From positions 1,620,001 to 1,684,000 of the forward strand of contig NZ_CP014264.1 in NCBI RefSeq assembly GCF_001553685.1: a stretch of 64,000 nt of DNA, written 5' to 3'. Under the pieces are notes generated by a model. That model saw only the letters and a program-made list of their open reading frames with translations, was not told the DNA's origin and searched no databases. Source of the stretch: Streptococcus sp. oral taxon 431. Lineage in GTDB: Bacteria; Bacillota; Bacilli; Lactobacillales; Streptococcaceae. Position 1 is the first letter of the stretch; each line of letters begins with the position of its first letter. Positions 16,839 to 26,803 of this stretch are shown one piece after another. The position numbers and the translations under genes were made by a program.

Positions 16839-16875
16839 GAGGTCGGGATTCAATGTCCCGACCTCAATTTTTATC
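16839..16875 (+). terminator. degV terminator
   Basis: Perfect stem GAGGTCGGGA / TCCCGACCTC (16839-16865) followed by a T-rich tail. Confidence 0.88.
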
Positions 16876-16902
16876 AGCAGTTATCTTTTCTACTGTAGCT
16901 GA

Positions 16903-18231
<1,329 letters not shown>

Positions 18232-18269
18232 TTTAGTATCTAAGGATGTTAGATAAGAAAGGAACTACT

Positions 18270-18791
18270 TTGGAACATATTATCTTACTAAGGGGAGTTA
18301 CTCCTAATGGAAAAAATGCTATCCCTAAAATGTCTTATCTAGTAGATATCTTGATAGAGGCTGATTTTCAACACGTTCGAACCTATATTCAAAGTGGGAA
18401 TATCATTCTTGAAAGTGACTTATCTCTGGAAGAAATACGAGAACAGGTTCACACTCTAATAAAGGAAAAAATTGGTGCTGATTTAAAAATGGTAATCAAG
18501 AACAAAAATGATTTTGCAAAAATTGTCCAAGAAAACCCATTTGGAAAACACTATCTTTTTGACCGAATACATGTGATCCTTTTTCAAAATGATATCCAAA
18601 GTCTACCATTAGAAAAATTGGATAGTGACTATGGTGAAGAAGAAATTTGTATCGGCAACCATTGTCTTTACCTCTATCTCCCTAGAACTGCAAAACGAAA
18701 AAAGCTTAATACCAACTATCTTGAAAAGCTGTTCGGAGTTGATCTGACCATGCGAAAGTTAAACGTGGTGGAAAAATTACTAACGAAATAG
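18270..18791 (+). CDS. DUF1697 family protein
   Basis: 173 residues beginning at TTG (MEHIILLRGVTPNGKNAIPK). I prefer this start because AAAGGA lies 7 bases before it, whereas the ATG 8 codons upstream has no ribosome-binding site. Family features are LLRGVTPNGKN and VRTYIQSGNIILES near the N-terminus and LPRTAKRKKLNTNYLEK near the C-terminus. The family is widespread and of unknown function. It lies between the flavoprotein and Nudix genes, probably co-transcribed. Confidence 0.85.
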   Translation: MEHIILLRGVTPNGKNAIPKMSYLVDILIEADFQHVRTYIQSGNIILESDLSLEEIREQVHTLIKEKIGADLKMVIKNKNDFAKIVQENPFGKHYLFDRIHVILFQNDIQSLPLEKLDSDYGEEEICIGNHCLYLYLPRTAKRKKLNTNYLEKLFGVDLTMRKLNVVEKLLTK

Positions 18792-18801
18792 GAAAAATAA
18801 T

Positions 18802-19257
18802 ATGAGCAGAAGAGAATCAGTTGAATTTGTCAACATGTGCATGATTAAAAACGGAGACAAGGTTCTAGTTCAAGACCGAGTTAGTCCTAACTGGCCTGGC
18901 ATTACTTTTCCTGGTGGCCATGTTGAACGTGGCGAATCCTTTGTCGATGCTGTCATTCGCGAAGTGAAGGAAGAAACTGGTCTAACCATTTCTAAACCCC
19001 AACTCTGTGGTATCAAAGACTGGTATGATGATGCAGATTATCGCTATGTTGTCCTCTTTTACAAAACAGAACACTTTACTGGTGAGCTCCAATCTTCAGA
19101 CGAAGGAAAAGTCTGGTGGGAGGATTTTGAAAATCTATCTCATCTAAAATTAGCTACCGAGGATATGTCTGACATGATTCGTGTTTTTCTCGAAGAGGAC
19201 CTCAGTGAATTCTTTTACTACAAGGATGGAGAAGACTGGTCTTACCAACTCAAATAA
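18802..19257 (+). CDS. Nudix hydrolase
   Basis: 151 residues. The Nudix box is complete from Gly42 (GHVERGESFVDAV, then REVKEETGL), with the metal-binding Glu residues intact. The flanking PNWPGITFPGG and WWEDFENL resemble MutT/8-oxo-dGTP-type enzymes, but the substrate cannot be read from sequence. The ribosome-binding site GGAAAA is weak. It is last in the run of three plus-strand genes and is followed by a terminator. Confidence 0.88.
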   Translation: MSRRESVEFVNMCMIKNGDKVLVQDRVSPNWPGITFPGGHVERGESFVDAVIREVKEETGLTISKPQLCGIKDWYDDADYRYVVLFYKTEHFTGELQSSDEGKVWWEDFENLSHLKLATEDMSDMIRVFLEEDLSEFFYYKDGEDWSYQLK

Positions 19258-19262
19258 CAGTA

Positions 19263-19292
19263 AATCGGCAGAGGTCACTCCGCCGATTTTTA
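19263..19292 (+). terminator. Nudix gene terminator
   Basis: AATCGGC / GCCGATT stem followed by TTT. Confidence 0.75.
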
Positions 19293-19365
19293 TCTTATCT
19301 AAGTCTGTGTCTTCCTACTAAAATTCTGTTACTGGCTTTGTCAGTTCTAGCTTAGTCTGTAAGTT

Positions 19366-20106
19366 TTATCGAGTTTGTGTGCTTACATAGTGGGTAATGA
19401 CATCTGATGTGTACTGGGCTGTCCCCTGTCCAAACTTATCAATGTTTTCCTTGAACTCTGGATTATAGACATAGCCTTTTCCGATATGACCAAAGACCTC
19501 GATAGAGCAGTCAAATCCATAAGTACGGATGGCTTGCAAAAGCTTGGCTGCTTCCTCTTGGTTTTCTGATGCTGTTGTCGGCAGACCAGCTTGTAGATTT
19601 TGTGCTAAGGTTTGAAAGACTTGATTAAAGGCTGTTGCAGCCTCATCCTCTCGTCCTTTTTGACGCTCAAGTGCTTGATCCATGACTTCTTGGCCATACT
19701 TATCTACCGCCTCTTGCTGGTATTTTTGATTGTCTTGGTAGCTAAATCCAGTGAATTTTTCTTGAATGGTCATTTTTCTTTCTCCTTTTTGTTCTTGAAT
19801 GGTTTTTTGTAAGGTTGAAATTAAGGTATCCAGATGTTGCCTCTCCTGGGTTAAATAGTCTAACTGTCTAGTTAAATGTGGTAACAAGTCCGTCTTTTCT
19901 TCCTTCAATAGCTCTGCTATTTTTTCTAAAGAAAAGCCTAGATACTTGTAATAAAGAATGACCTGAAGGCGTTCCAAATCCTCTTTACTGTAGATTCGAT
20001 AGCCGTTTTCCGACTTTAAGGGGACCAAGAGTCCTATCTTATCGTAGTGGTGCAAGGTCTTGACAGAGACACCTGAAAGCTGGGCAGCTTCTTTTATATG
20101 ATACAT
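19366..20106 (-). CDS. MerR-family regulator with TipAS effector domain
   Basis: 246 residues. The N-terminal MerR DNA-binding domain is complete (HIKEAAQLSGVSVKTLHHYD, then IGLLVPLKSENGYRIYSKEDL), followed by a dimerisation coiled coil (about 75-110). The C-terminal half (EVMDQALERQKGREDEAATA, then GKGYVYNPEFKENIDKFGQG) is the TipAS antibiotic-recognition domain known from thiopeptide sensing in Streptomyces. It probably activates drug-response genes; no obvious target is adjacent. An internal ATG could yield the effector domain alone, as for TipAS. Confidence 0.88.
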   Translation of the reverse strand: MYHIKEAAQLSGVSVKTLHHYDKIGLLVPLKSENGYRIYSKEDLERLQVILYYKYLGFSLEKIAELLKEEKTDLLPHLTRQLDYLTQERQHLDTLISTLQKTIQEQKGERKMTIQEKFTGFSYQDNQKYQQEAVDKYGQEVMDQALERQKGREDEAATAFNQVFQTLAQNLQAGLPTTASENQEEAAKLLQAIRTYGFDCSIEVFGHIGKGYVYNPEFKENIDKFGQGTAQYTSDVITHYVSTQTR

Positions 20107-20218
20107 GATTTCCTCCTTACATTGATAGTATAACCCCTCCCCTTAGGTCAGAGTCAAGCGTTTTTGTGAAATTTTTTAATCTTTTTGAGGAAGGTGTGAA
20201 AGCTTGAAAATGGTTTTC

Positions 20219-20247
20219 TTGACAGACCTTAGAAAACATGATAGGAT
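20219..20247 (+). promoter_or_regulatory. Promoter of the sodium symporter gene
   Basis: -35 TTGACA (20219-20224) and -10 TAGGAT (20242-20247), 17 bp apart. Confidence 0.8.
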
Positions 20248-20253
20248 AGTCAA

Positions 20254-20332
20254 GTCTATCAATCAAATAAAAAGCTCAAAAGAGCAATTGAGAGAGGGCT
20301 ATTTGACAACTCAAGTAGCCTTTTCTTATTTT
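20254..20332 (+). promoter_or_regulatory. Attenuator-like structured leader
   Basis: From the expected transcription start the RNA forms hairpin GCTC-AAAA-GAGC (20274-20285), then a 10-bp terminator stem (20297-20306 with 20311-20320, loop CAAC) and TTTTCTTATTTT. TTGAG (20288-20292) can pair with CTCAA (20310-20314) and open the terminator. I recognise no known riboswitch, T-box or leader peptide. Confidence 0.6.
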
Positions 20333-20354
20333 AAAAATAGATTGGAGTTTAACG

Positions 20355-21695
20355 ATGTCTGAAAAATCACAATGGGGTTCTAAACTGGGCTTTATCCTAG
20401 CATCTGCTGGTTCAGCCATCGGGCTTGGTGCCGTTTGGAAATTCCCTTATATGACGGCTGCCAATGGTGGTGGAGGATTTCTACTTGTCTTTCTTATCTC
20501 CACTATTTTAATTGGTTTTCCACTTCTCCTTGCTGAATTTGCCCTCGGCCGAAGCGCTGGTGTCTCTGGTATTAAAACCTTTGGAAAGCTTGGCAACAAT
20601 AACAAATATAACTTTATTGGTTGGATTGGAGCCTTCGCTCTCTTCATCCTCTTATCTTTTTACAGTGTTATTGGTGGATGGATTCTAGTTTATCTGGGTA
20701 TTGAGTTTGGAAAATTGTTCCAACTTGGTGCAACTAGTGATTACGCTCAGTTATTTACTTCCATCATTTCAAATCCAGTCATTGCCCTAGGAGCTCAAGC
20801 AGCCTTTATCCTGTTGAATATCTTTATTGTATCACGTGGGGTTCAAAAAGGGATTGAAAGAGCATCTAAGGTTATGATGCCTCTCCTCTTTATCATCTTT
20901 GTTGTCATCATCGGGCGCTCTCTTAGCTTGCCAAATGCCATGGAAGGCGTTCTTTACTTCCTCAAACCAGACTTTTCAAAACTGACCAGTGCTGGACTCC
21001 TCTATGCTCTAGGACAGTCATTCTTTGCTTTGTCCCTCGGTGTTACTGCCATGTTGACCTATGCATCCTACTTGGATAAGAAAACCAATCTGGTCCAATC
21101 AGGTATGTCTATCGTTGCCATGAACATTTCTGTATCGATCATGGCAGGACTAGCTATTTTCCCAGCCATGTCAGCCTTCAATATCCAGTCTGAAGGGGGA
21201 CCAAGCTTGCTCTTTATCGTCTTGCCTCAGCTCTTTGACAAGATGCCTTTTGGAACCATTTTCTACATCCTCTTCCTCTTGCTCTTCCTCTTTGCGACGG
21301 TCACTTCTTCTGTCGTGATGCTGGAAATCAATGTCGGCAATATCACCAATCAAGACAACAGCAAACGTGCCAAGTGGAGTGCTATTTTAGGAATCTTGAC
21401 CTTTGTCTTTGGAATTCCTTCAGCCCTATCTTACGGTGTTATGGCGGATGTTCACATCTTTGGGAAGACCTTCTTTGACGCTATGGACTTCTTGGTTTCC
21501 AATCTCCTCATGCCATTTGGAGCTCTCTGCCTTTCACTCTTTACAGGCTACATCTTTAAGAAGACACTTGCCATGGAGGAACTCCATCTCGATAAAACAG
21601 CATGGAAACAGGGACTTTTCCAAGTCTGGCTTTTCCTTCTTCGTTTCATCATCCCCATCATCATCATTGTGGTCTTTATTGCCCAATTTATGTAA
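20355..21695 (+). CDS. Sodium-dependent transporter, neurotransmitter:sodium symporter family
   Basis: 446 residues with about 11-12 hydrophobic segments. The first membrane segment carries the family signature GFILASAGSAIGLGAVWKFP, whose unwound region binds Na+ and substrate, followed by AANGGGGFLLVFL. Bacterial relatives (LeuT, MhsT, TnaT) carry amino acids, so an amino-acid substrate is likely, but which one is unknown. It is monocistronic, with its own promoter, a terminator-like leader and a terminator after the stop. Confidence 0.92.
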   Translation: MSEKSQWGSKLGFILASAGSAIGLGAVWKFPYMTAANGGGGFLLVFLISTILIGFPLLLAEFALGRSAGVSGIKTFGKLGNNNKYNFIGWIGAFALFILLSFYSVIGGWILVYLGIEFGKLFQLGATSDYAQLFTSIISNPVIALGAQAAFILLNIFIVSRGVQKGIERASKVMMPLLFIIFVVIIGRSLSLPNAMEGVLYFLKPDFSKLTSAGLLYALGQSFFALSLGVTAMLTYASYLDKKTNLVQSGMSIVAMNISVSIMAGLAIFPAMSAFNIQSEGGPSLLFIVLPQLFDKMPFGTIFYILFLLLFLFATVTSSVVMLEINVGNITNQDNSKRAKWSAILGILTFVFGIPSALSYGVMADVHIFGKTFFDAMDFLVSNLLMPFGALCLSLFTGYIFKKTLAMEELHLDKTAWKQGLFQVWLFLLRFIIPIIIIVVFIAQFM

Positions 21696-21699
21696 TCAA

Positions 21700-21733
21700 A
21701 AAGGACTTGAGTAATGAACTCAGGCCCTTTCTT
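21700..21733 (+). terminator. Symporter gene terminator
   Basis: Imperfect stem AAAGGACTTGAGT / AACTCAGGCCCTTT followed by CTTTTTT. It may also serve manA on the other strand. Confidence 0.75.
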
Positions 21734-21735
21734 TT

Positions 21736-22680
21736 TTATGGATGACTAACAATTAATTCCAAACCTTGCCCTTCTAGGGTCCAAGATTCAACATCACTTG
21801 GTAGGATAAAGTGGCTGCCTTTTTGGATTGGATAGTTTTTTCCGTCAACAGTCAGTTGACCTTGACCAGCTAAGACACTCAACAAGCTATAGTCAGCTGT
21901 CTTTTCGAAGTCAACTTTTCCAGTGATTTCCCACTTGTAGACTGCGAAGAAATCATTAGAGACAAGTAAAGTTGAGCGTAAATCATCAGCTTTGACAGTC
22001 ACAGGACGGCTATTTGCAGGCTCACCAATATTCAAGACATCGATAGATTTTTCAAGGTGTAGTTCACGCAAGTTTCCATTATCGTCCTTGCGGTCAAAGT
22101 CGTAGACGCGATAGGTGGTATCACTAGACTGTTGGGTTTCAAGAATCAAGATGCCTGCACCAATAGCATGCATGGTGCCACTTGGTACATAGAAGAAATC
22201 TCCAGCCTTAACTGGTACTTTTGTCAACAGGTCATCCCAGTTCTTATCTTCGATTTGCTGACGGAGTTCTTCTTTTGACTTGGCATTATGCCCGTAGATA
22301 ATCTCTGAACCTTCATCCGCAGAGATGATGTACCAACATTCTGTTTTTCCAAGTTCGCCTTCATGCTCTAGTCCATAAGCATCGTCTGGGTGAACTTGGA
22401 CGCTAAGCCAGTCGTTAGCATCGAGTATTTTGGTCAAAAGTGGAAATACAGGTTCTGGACGGTTGCCAAACAATTCACGGTGTTCCGCATACAAAGTAGC
22501 TAGGTCTGTTCCCTCGTAGCGTCCATTTGCAACCTTTGAAACGCCATTTGGATGAGCTGAGATGGCCCAGTATTCTCCGATTTTTTCACTTGGGATGTCG
22601 TAACCAAACTCATCACGTAGCTTGGTACCTCCCCAAATTTTTTCTTGCATAACTGATTGTAAAAATAATGGTTCTGACAT
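21736..22680 (-). CDS. manA: Mannose-6-phosphate isomerase, class I
   Basis: 314 residues, the short Firmicutes type. The zinc site is in LSVQVHPDDAYG, with Glu in GKTECWYI and His in PSGTMHAIGAGILI. It interconverts mannose 6-phosphate and fructose 6-phosphate, linking mannose uptake by the PTS to glycolysis. The N-terminus QEKIWGGTKLRDEFG is conserved. It stands alone, with a hairpin upstream (22718-22748) and a shared terminator downstream. Confidence 0.94.
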   Translation of the reverse strand: MSEPLFLQSVMQEKIWGGTKLRDEFGYDIPSEKIGEYWAISAHPNGVSKVANGRYEGTDLATLYAEHRELFGNRPEPVFPLLTKILDANDWLSVQVHPDDAYGLEHEGELGKTECWYIISADEGSEIIYGHNAKSKEELRQQIEDKNWDDLLTKVPVKAGDFFYVPSGTMHAIGAGILILETQQSSDTTYRVYDFDRKDDNGNLRELHLEKSIDVLNIGEPANSRPVTVKADDLRSTLLVSNDFFAVYKWEITGKVDFEKTADYSLLSVLAGQGQLTVDGKNYPIQKGSHFILPSDVESWTLEGQGLELIVSHP

Positions 22681-22717
22681 GTCAATCTCCTGTCTGATTT
22701 TTCTCCCCTCATTATAG

Positions 22718-22748
22718 CAAAAAAAGAGTTCGAATTGAACTCTTTTTC
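22718..22748 (-). terminator. Terminator upstream of manA
   Basis: AAAAAGAGTTC / GAACTCTTTTTTT on the minus strand. It lies 53 bp after the remnant glycosidase gene and was probably its terminator. Confidence 0.75.
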
Positions 22749-22800
22749 ACATCTTATAAATTAGGGAGAAGATTTTATAAAAATAGTGAACAAATGTGCT

Positions 22801-22981
<181 letters not shown>

Positions 22982-23152
22982 AAGTCTACTCAACTTTCTT
23001 ATTTGCTTGTTCATTTACTTATATTATAGCTCATTCTGAAACCTTTTCTTATAAAATACTGTGACATACTGATACTATTCTACTATTTAAGTTGATCAGA
23101 TTGTTTTTTAAAAAATTATCCTCTCGAAAAAGCAAATAGCCTCCCCGGAAAC

Positions 23153-23180
23153 AAAAAAAGAAGACTGAAAACTAGTCTCC
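23153..23180 (-). terminator. SemiSWEET gene terminator
   Basis: GAGACTAG / CAGTCTTC-type imperfect stem followed by TTTTTTTG on the minus strand. Confidence 0.6.
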
Positions 23181-23190
23181 TCTGTTCCTT

Positions 23191-23457
23191 TTAAATCAAA
23201 GCTGTGATAGCGGTTACTAGGCCAAAAATAATACCTGGTGCATTCGCTGCTGCAAGGGGGATATCTCTTTCTTTTTTGAAAAGACCGTAGTAGACCCATA
23301 GACTACAGTTGATCGCTGCAACCAAGGGCTCAATGAAATTTCCTTTTTGACCAGCCAGATTGTCCATGATTTGTGGGAAGTAAGACATATACATCATAAC
23401 AGACATAAAGGTCGCTACCCAACCTAACATTTTCATTTGTTTTTCAGTTATTTTCAA
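23191..23457 (-). CDS. SemiSWEET-type sugar transporter (PQ-loop)
   Basis: 88 residues with three membrane helices (about 8-26, 42-58 and 67-86). The PQ motif appears as YMSYFPQIMDN, followed by NFIEPLVAAINCSLWVYYG with the substrate-site Asn and Trp. SemiSWEETs dimerise to form a passive sugar pore. The sugar is unknown; the neighbouring decayed phospho-glucosidase gene is compatible with a former sugar-use locus. Confidence 0.88.
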   Translation of the reverse strand: MKITEKQMKMLGWVATFMSVMMYMSYFPQIMDNLAGQKGNFIEPLVAAINCSLWVYYGLFKKERDIPLAAANAPGIIFGLVTAITALI

Positions 23458-23773
23458 AACCTATTTCATTTTTACTGAATCTTATTTTATAATCTTCTTT
23501 CAAAACAATCAAGACTTTGAAGCTTTTGTTATAAAGATGTAAACTATCACAATCTTGTGAGAAGAAAGAGGGAACAGAAAAAAGACTGGATTGCTCCGAT
23601 CTGTTTAGTCAATCAAATATTAGAAAATGAATACTCCTTTTCAATGAATCGATTGATGGTAAATAAGCTGTTAGAAATTATTGACAGTATCGAAATTTTC
23701 TAGTAAAATGAATTTTGTTAATACCTAAATGGTGTGTAATTTTCTATCAACATAGTCAGGAGAAAAGGAACTT
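23458..23773. other. Intergenic region with one hairpin repeat copy
   Basis: Apart from the hairpin AGACTGGATTGCTCCGATCT (about 23582-23601) and the promoter at its right end, I see no gene or known RNA in these 316 bp. Confidence 0.5.
23681..23709 (+). promoter_or_regulatory. Promoter of the LapA-like gene
   Basis: -35 TTGACA (23681-23686) and -10 TAAAAT (23704-23709), 17 bp apart. The leader is about 55 bases and contains an AGGAGAAAAGGA ribosome-binding region. Confidence 0.75.
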
Positions 23774-24118
23774 ATGCTAAAAAAATTTAATGAATTGTCA
23801 CTGAAAGATAAGGCTTATCTAATTGGCGGTTTGATCTTATTAGTCATTGTGATCTCCTTTGGTCTGCTCAATCGTCAAACAGTAACTGTCAGTCTTGTCT
23901 TTACACAACTATCTGCTCCCTTGATTTTGGTGATTTTTACTTGTCTAGTAATCGGGATCATTGTTGGTAGTGCTATTGGTTTTAGCTATCACCATGGCAA
24001 GACTCAAGAGCTGAAAAGCCGCATTGCTGAAGCAGAAACGACTATCCATAAAAAAGACAAGGAGCTTCTCCAGTACAAGGAACAGGTGCAACAATTAAAA
24101 CAGGAAGCCAAACAATAA
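23774..24118 (+). CDS. LapA-domain membrane protein
   Basis: 114 residues: two membrane helices (about 14-30 and 43-68) with NRQTVTVSLVFTQLSAPLIL between them, then a charged coiled coil (about 75-112). This is the layout of the LapA/DUF1049 family. In Gram-negative bacteria LapA-type proteins take part in lipopolysaccharide assembly; the role in a Gram-positive cell without LPS is unknown. It is monocistronic, with a clear promoter and terminator. Confidence 0.8.
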   Translation: MLKKFNELSLKDKAYLIGGLILLVIVISFGLLNRQTVTVSLVFTQLSAPLILVIFTCLVIGIIVGSAIGFSYHHGKTQELKSRIAEAETTIHKKDKELLQYKEQVQQLKQEAKQ

Positions 24119-24131
24119 GTGTAGAAATCAT

Positions 24132-24181
24132 AACCACCCGTCAGCGGGTGGTTTTTTGTCTCGCACCTAATGGAACGAGAC
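24132..24181 (+). terminator. Terminator plus second hairpin after the LapA-like gene
   Basis: Stem AACCACCCG / CGGGTGGTT then TTTT (24132-24157), followed by a second inverted repeat GTCTCG / CGAGAC (24158-24181). Confidence 0.85.
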
Positions 24182-24208
24182 GGACTGAAAATCGCATAAC
24201 AGAAAAAA

Positions 24209-24230
24209 AACCGGATTGCTCCGATCTTTT
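24209..24230 (-). terminator. Terminator after the VOC gene
   Basis: GATCGGA-GCAA-TCCGGTT followed by a run of T on the minus strand. It is nearly the same hairpin as the one after spxB. Confidence 0.65.
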
Positions 24231-24295
24231 AATAGTTTATGTTCTCAATTTCTGTTTTAAAAATAGCTAAGGTTAACTTCAAATAACTAAGTGTC

Positions 24296-24643
24296 CTACT
24301 TCATTCGATAAAAATCAATCACTAGACCGGCAGGGCCTTTAATCAATAAAGACTCCGTTCCCCAATCCGTTTCACACGGCCCATGTAAAATCTCGACACC
24401 AATCTCTTTTAATCGTTGGTAATTCTGATTTAGATCCTCAACCTCGATGTGAAGAATGATTCCTGACTGAAAATCTTCCAAAGGAATTAAATGATTTCGG
24501 GACAACATAAGACAGTGACTGCCAATCGTAAACTGAGCAAAACTGTCATCAACATAATCGGCCTTTTTATCAAAAATACGCTCCAAGTCAACACAGACTT
24601 GGGGAACATCTGAAACGATAATATCCAATTGATTTAAATTCAT
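24296..24643 (-). CDS. VOC (glyoxalase/bleomycin-resistance) family protein
   Basis: 115 residues, one vicinal-oxygen-chelate domain of two beta-alpha-beta-beta-beta modules. It starts NLNQLDIIVSDVPQVCVDLE and ends with the typical SLLIKGPAGLVIDFYRMK. Metal-ligand positions are not clearly conserved: there is His in ILHIEVEDL and Asp in LVIDFY. It may bind rather than convert a substrate. It lies downstream of spxB on the same strand, behind a terminator-like hairpin, so it is probably expressed mainly by read-through. Confidence 0.78.
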   Translation of the reverse strand: MNLNQLDIIVSDVPQVCVDLERIFDKKADYVDDSFAQFTIGSHCLMLSRNHLIPLEDFQSGIILHIEVEDLNQNYQRLKEIGVEILHGPCETDWGTESLLIKGPAGLVIDFYRMK

Positions 24644-24657
24644 TTACTGTCCTCCAC

Positions 24658-24684
24658 AAAAAGACCGGATTGCTCCGATCTTTT
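24658..24684 (-). terminator. spxB terminator
   Basis: GATCGGA / TCCGGTC stem (24663-24680) followed by TTTTTG on the minus strand, 18 bases after the spxB stop. Confidence 0.75.
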
Positions 24685-24701
24685 CAAGTTCCACGAAGAA
24701 A

Positions 24702-26477
24702 TTATTTGATTGCGCGTGATTGCAATCCTTCTTCTTCCAAGAAGAGGCGGAATGGTACGAGTTCTTCTGCTTCGTATTTTTCCTTAAATGCTTTGATTGC
24801 TTCTTCTGAGTGTTGTTTTGGATCCAACTCAAGTACTTCTACTGGAAGTGGACGGTGTTGGGTGATGTGAGCATCGATGACAACTGTCTTACCTTCTTTG
24901 TTGAGTTTAACAGCTTCAGCAACAACTGCATCGATGTCTTCGATACGGTCAACTGTAAATCCAACAGCTCCTTGAGCTTCAGCGATTTTCGCATAGTCAG
25001 CATTAGGGAAGTCACAACCAAACAAGTGTTTGTTTGTGTCTTCGTATTTGTCCTTGATGAAGGCATATTTACCATTTGAGAAGACAACGTTGATAACTGG
25101 AAGGTCGTATTGAACGTTTGTGATAACGTCTGGGTAGCACATGTTGAATGCACCGTCACCCATGATGTTCCATACTTGGCGATCTGGATTGTCTTTCTTA
25201 GCAGCGATACCACCAGGAAGGGCAATACCCATTGTCGCAAAGAGTGGAGATGTACGCCACATGTTCTTAGGTGTCATGTGAAGGTGACGAGTAGATGTTT
25301 GAGTAGTGTCACCTACGTCGATTGAGTAGATAGCGTCTTGATCAGCATGTTTGTTGATTGCATTGTAAACTTGGTACAATTGCAATTCACCCTCAGTTTT
25401 ACCTTCGAGTTTGTTCATGTAATCACGCCAGTTTTGGTTGTTTTTCACGTTTGCACGCCACCATGGAGTAGACTCAACTGGGTTTACTTTATCAAGGATA
25501 GCTTTAGCTGCTTGACCTGCATCACCAAGGATAGAAGCGTCAAGGGCGTGACGTTTACCAAGTTTGTAAGGGTCAATATCCACTTGGATGAATTTTTCAG
25601 TGTTTTTGAATGCTTCGTATACTTCAGCAAATGGGAAGTTTGAACCAAGGAAAAGAACTGTGTCTGCTTCAAAGACAACTTCGTTGGCTGGTTTCCAACC
25701 AACACGGTAAGCAGAACCTGTCAAACCTTCGTAGTTCCATTCGAAAGCTTCAAAGTTTTTACCAGTAGTGATGATTGGGGCTTTGATTTTACGTGACAAT
25801 TCAGTAATCACTTCACCAGCTTTAACACCACCGTAACCAGCGTAGATAACTGGGCGTTCAGCGTTGTTCAAAATTTCAACAGCTTTGTCGATTTCAACTT
25901 CGTTCAAAGCAGGAGCGGTGAATGAACGCTCGTAAGAACCTGAACCGTAGTATGAGTTTTCGTCGATTTCTTGGAAACCAAAGTTTACTGGAATTTCAAC
26001 AACGGCTGGACCTTTTTTAGAAACGGCAGCACGGCAAGCTTCGTCGATAACTTTTGGTAATTGCTCTGCGTAAGCTACACGTTTGTTGTAAACAGCGATA
26101 CCGTTGTACATTGGGTTTTGGTTCAATTCTTGGAAGGCATCCATGTTGAGTTCATTAACAGGACGTGATCCAAGGATAGCGAGGAATGGAGTGTTATCCA
26201 TAGCTGCATCGTAAACACCGTTGATCAAGTGAGTCGCACCTGGACCACCTGAACCAACTGCCACACCGATAGATCCGCCAAATTTTGCTTGCATAACCGC
26301 TGCAAGAGCACCTGTTTCTTCGTGACGAACTTGCAAGAAACGGATATCTTTGTCTTCAGCCAAAGCGTCCATAAGTGAGCTGAGTGTTCCTGATGGGATA
26401 CCGTAGATAGTGTCTACGCCCCATGTTTTCAATACGTTAAGCATTGCTGCTGATGCAGTAATTTTCCCTTGAGTCAT
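24702..26477 (-). CDS. spxB: Pyruvate oxidase
   Basis: 591 residues, full length. It converts pyruvate, phosphate and oxygen to acetyl phosphate, CO2 and hydrogen peroxide. The cofactor sites are visible: Glu and Gly-rich TPP pyrimidine site ([16 protein letters not shown]), the central FAD domain, and the TPP diphosphate motif [13 protein letters not shown] ending [10 protein letters not shown]. In mitis-group streptococci this enzyme is the main peroxide source, which kills competitors and marks the group's alpha-haemolysis. It is monocistronic. Its upstream region holds several cre-like palindromes, consistent with reported CcpA control. Confidence 0.97.
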   Translation of the reverse strand: MTQGKITASAAMLNVLKTWGVDTIYGIPSGTLSSLMDALAEDKDIRFLQVRHEETGALAAVMQAKFGGSIGVAVGSGGPGATHLINGVYDAAMDNTPFLAILGSRPVNELNMDAFQELNQNPMYNGIAVYNKRVAYAEQLPKVIDEACRAAVSKKGPAVVEIPVNFGFQEIDENSYYGSGSYERSFTAPALNEVEIDKAVEILNNAERPVIYAGYGGVKAGEVITELSRKIKAPIITTGKNFEAFEWNYEGLTGSAYRVGWKPANEVVFEADTVLFLGSNFPFAEVYEAFKNTEKFIQVDIDPYKLGKRHALDASILGDAGQAAKAILDKVNPVESTPWWRANVKNNQNWRDYMNKLEGKTEGELQLYQVYNAINKHADQDAIYSIDVGDTTQTSTRHLHMTPKNMWRTSPLFATMGIALPGGIAAKKDNPDRQVWNIMGDGAFNMCYPDVITNVQYDLPVINVVFSNGKYAFIKDKYEDTNKHLFGCDFPNADYAKIAEAQGAVGFTVDRIEDIDAVVAEAVKLNKEGKTVVIDAHITQHRPLPVEVLELDPKQHSEEAIKAFKEKYEAEELVPFRLFLEEEGLQSRAIK

Positions 26478-26511
26478 AATGATAACTCTCCTTAAAAGTT
26501 AATTTGATGAA

Positions 26512-26653
26512 TGATAAAAGCGCTTTTATATGTTTTTTGAAAACGATTCAGTAAATTTACACTCCTAATTTATCACATTTACTTATAGTTTCATAAGAAT
26601 GTGCTCAGAAACTTTCATTCTCTATTACAGTACAGATTGAAAACGTTTTGAAA
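26512..26653 (-). promoter_or_regulatory. Upstream region of spxB with cre-like palindromes
   Basis: Three palindromic motifs centred on CG or GCGC: TGATAAAAGCGCTTTTATA (26512-26530), TTGAAAACGATTCA near 26537-26550, and TTGAAAACGTTTTGAA near 26637-26653. Each fits the CcpA cre consensus only partly. The ribosome-binding site AAGGAG precedes the ATG. No unambiguous -35/-10 pair was found. Confidence 0.5.
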
Positions 26654-26671
26654 ATCTGTTTTAGAATAGCA

Positions 26672-26698
26672 AAAAAAGCGGTTAAGACCGCCTTTTTA
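26672..26698 (-). terminator. copA terminator
   Basis: GCGGT-CTTA-ACCGC stem followed by seven T residues on the minus strand. It lies beyond the BOX element. Confidence 0.85.
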
Positions 26699-26803
26699 TA
26701 CTCAATGAAAATCAAAGAGCAAACTAGGAAGCTAGCCGCAGGCTGTACTTGAGTACGGCAAGGTGAAGCTGACGTGGTTTGAATTTGATTTTCGAAGAGT
26801 ATT
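26697..26803 (-). repeat. BOX element, A-C form (no boxB)
   Basis: On the minus strand a boxA-like half begins ATACTCTTCGAAAATC and continues through ACCACGTCAGC to CCTTGCCGTA. It then joins directly to a boxC half with CTGCGGCTAGCTTCCTAG and ends CATTGAGTAT. The central boxB is absent. The element abuts the copA stop codon. Confidence 0.9.

Noticed and set aside
20254..20332. T-box or glycine riboswitch before the symporter
   Set aside because: The T-box conserved sequence and a specifier stem are absent, and the leader is too short for a glycine aptamer.
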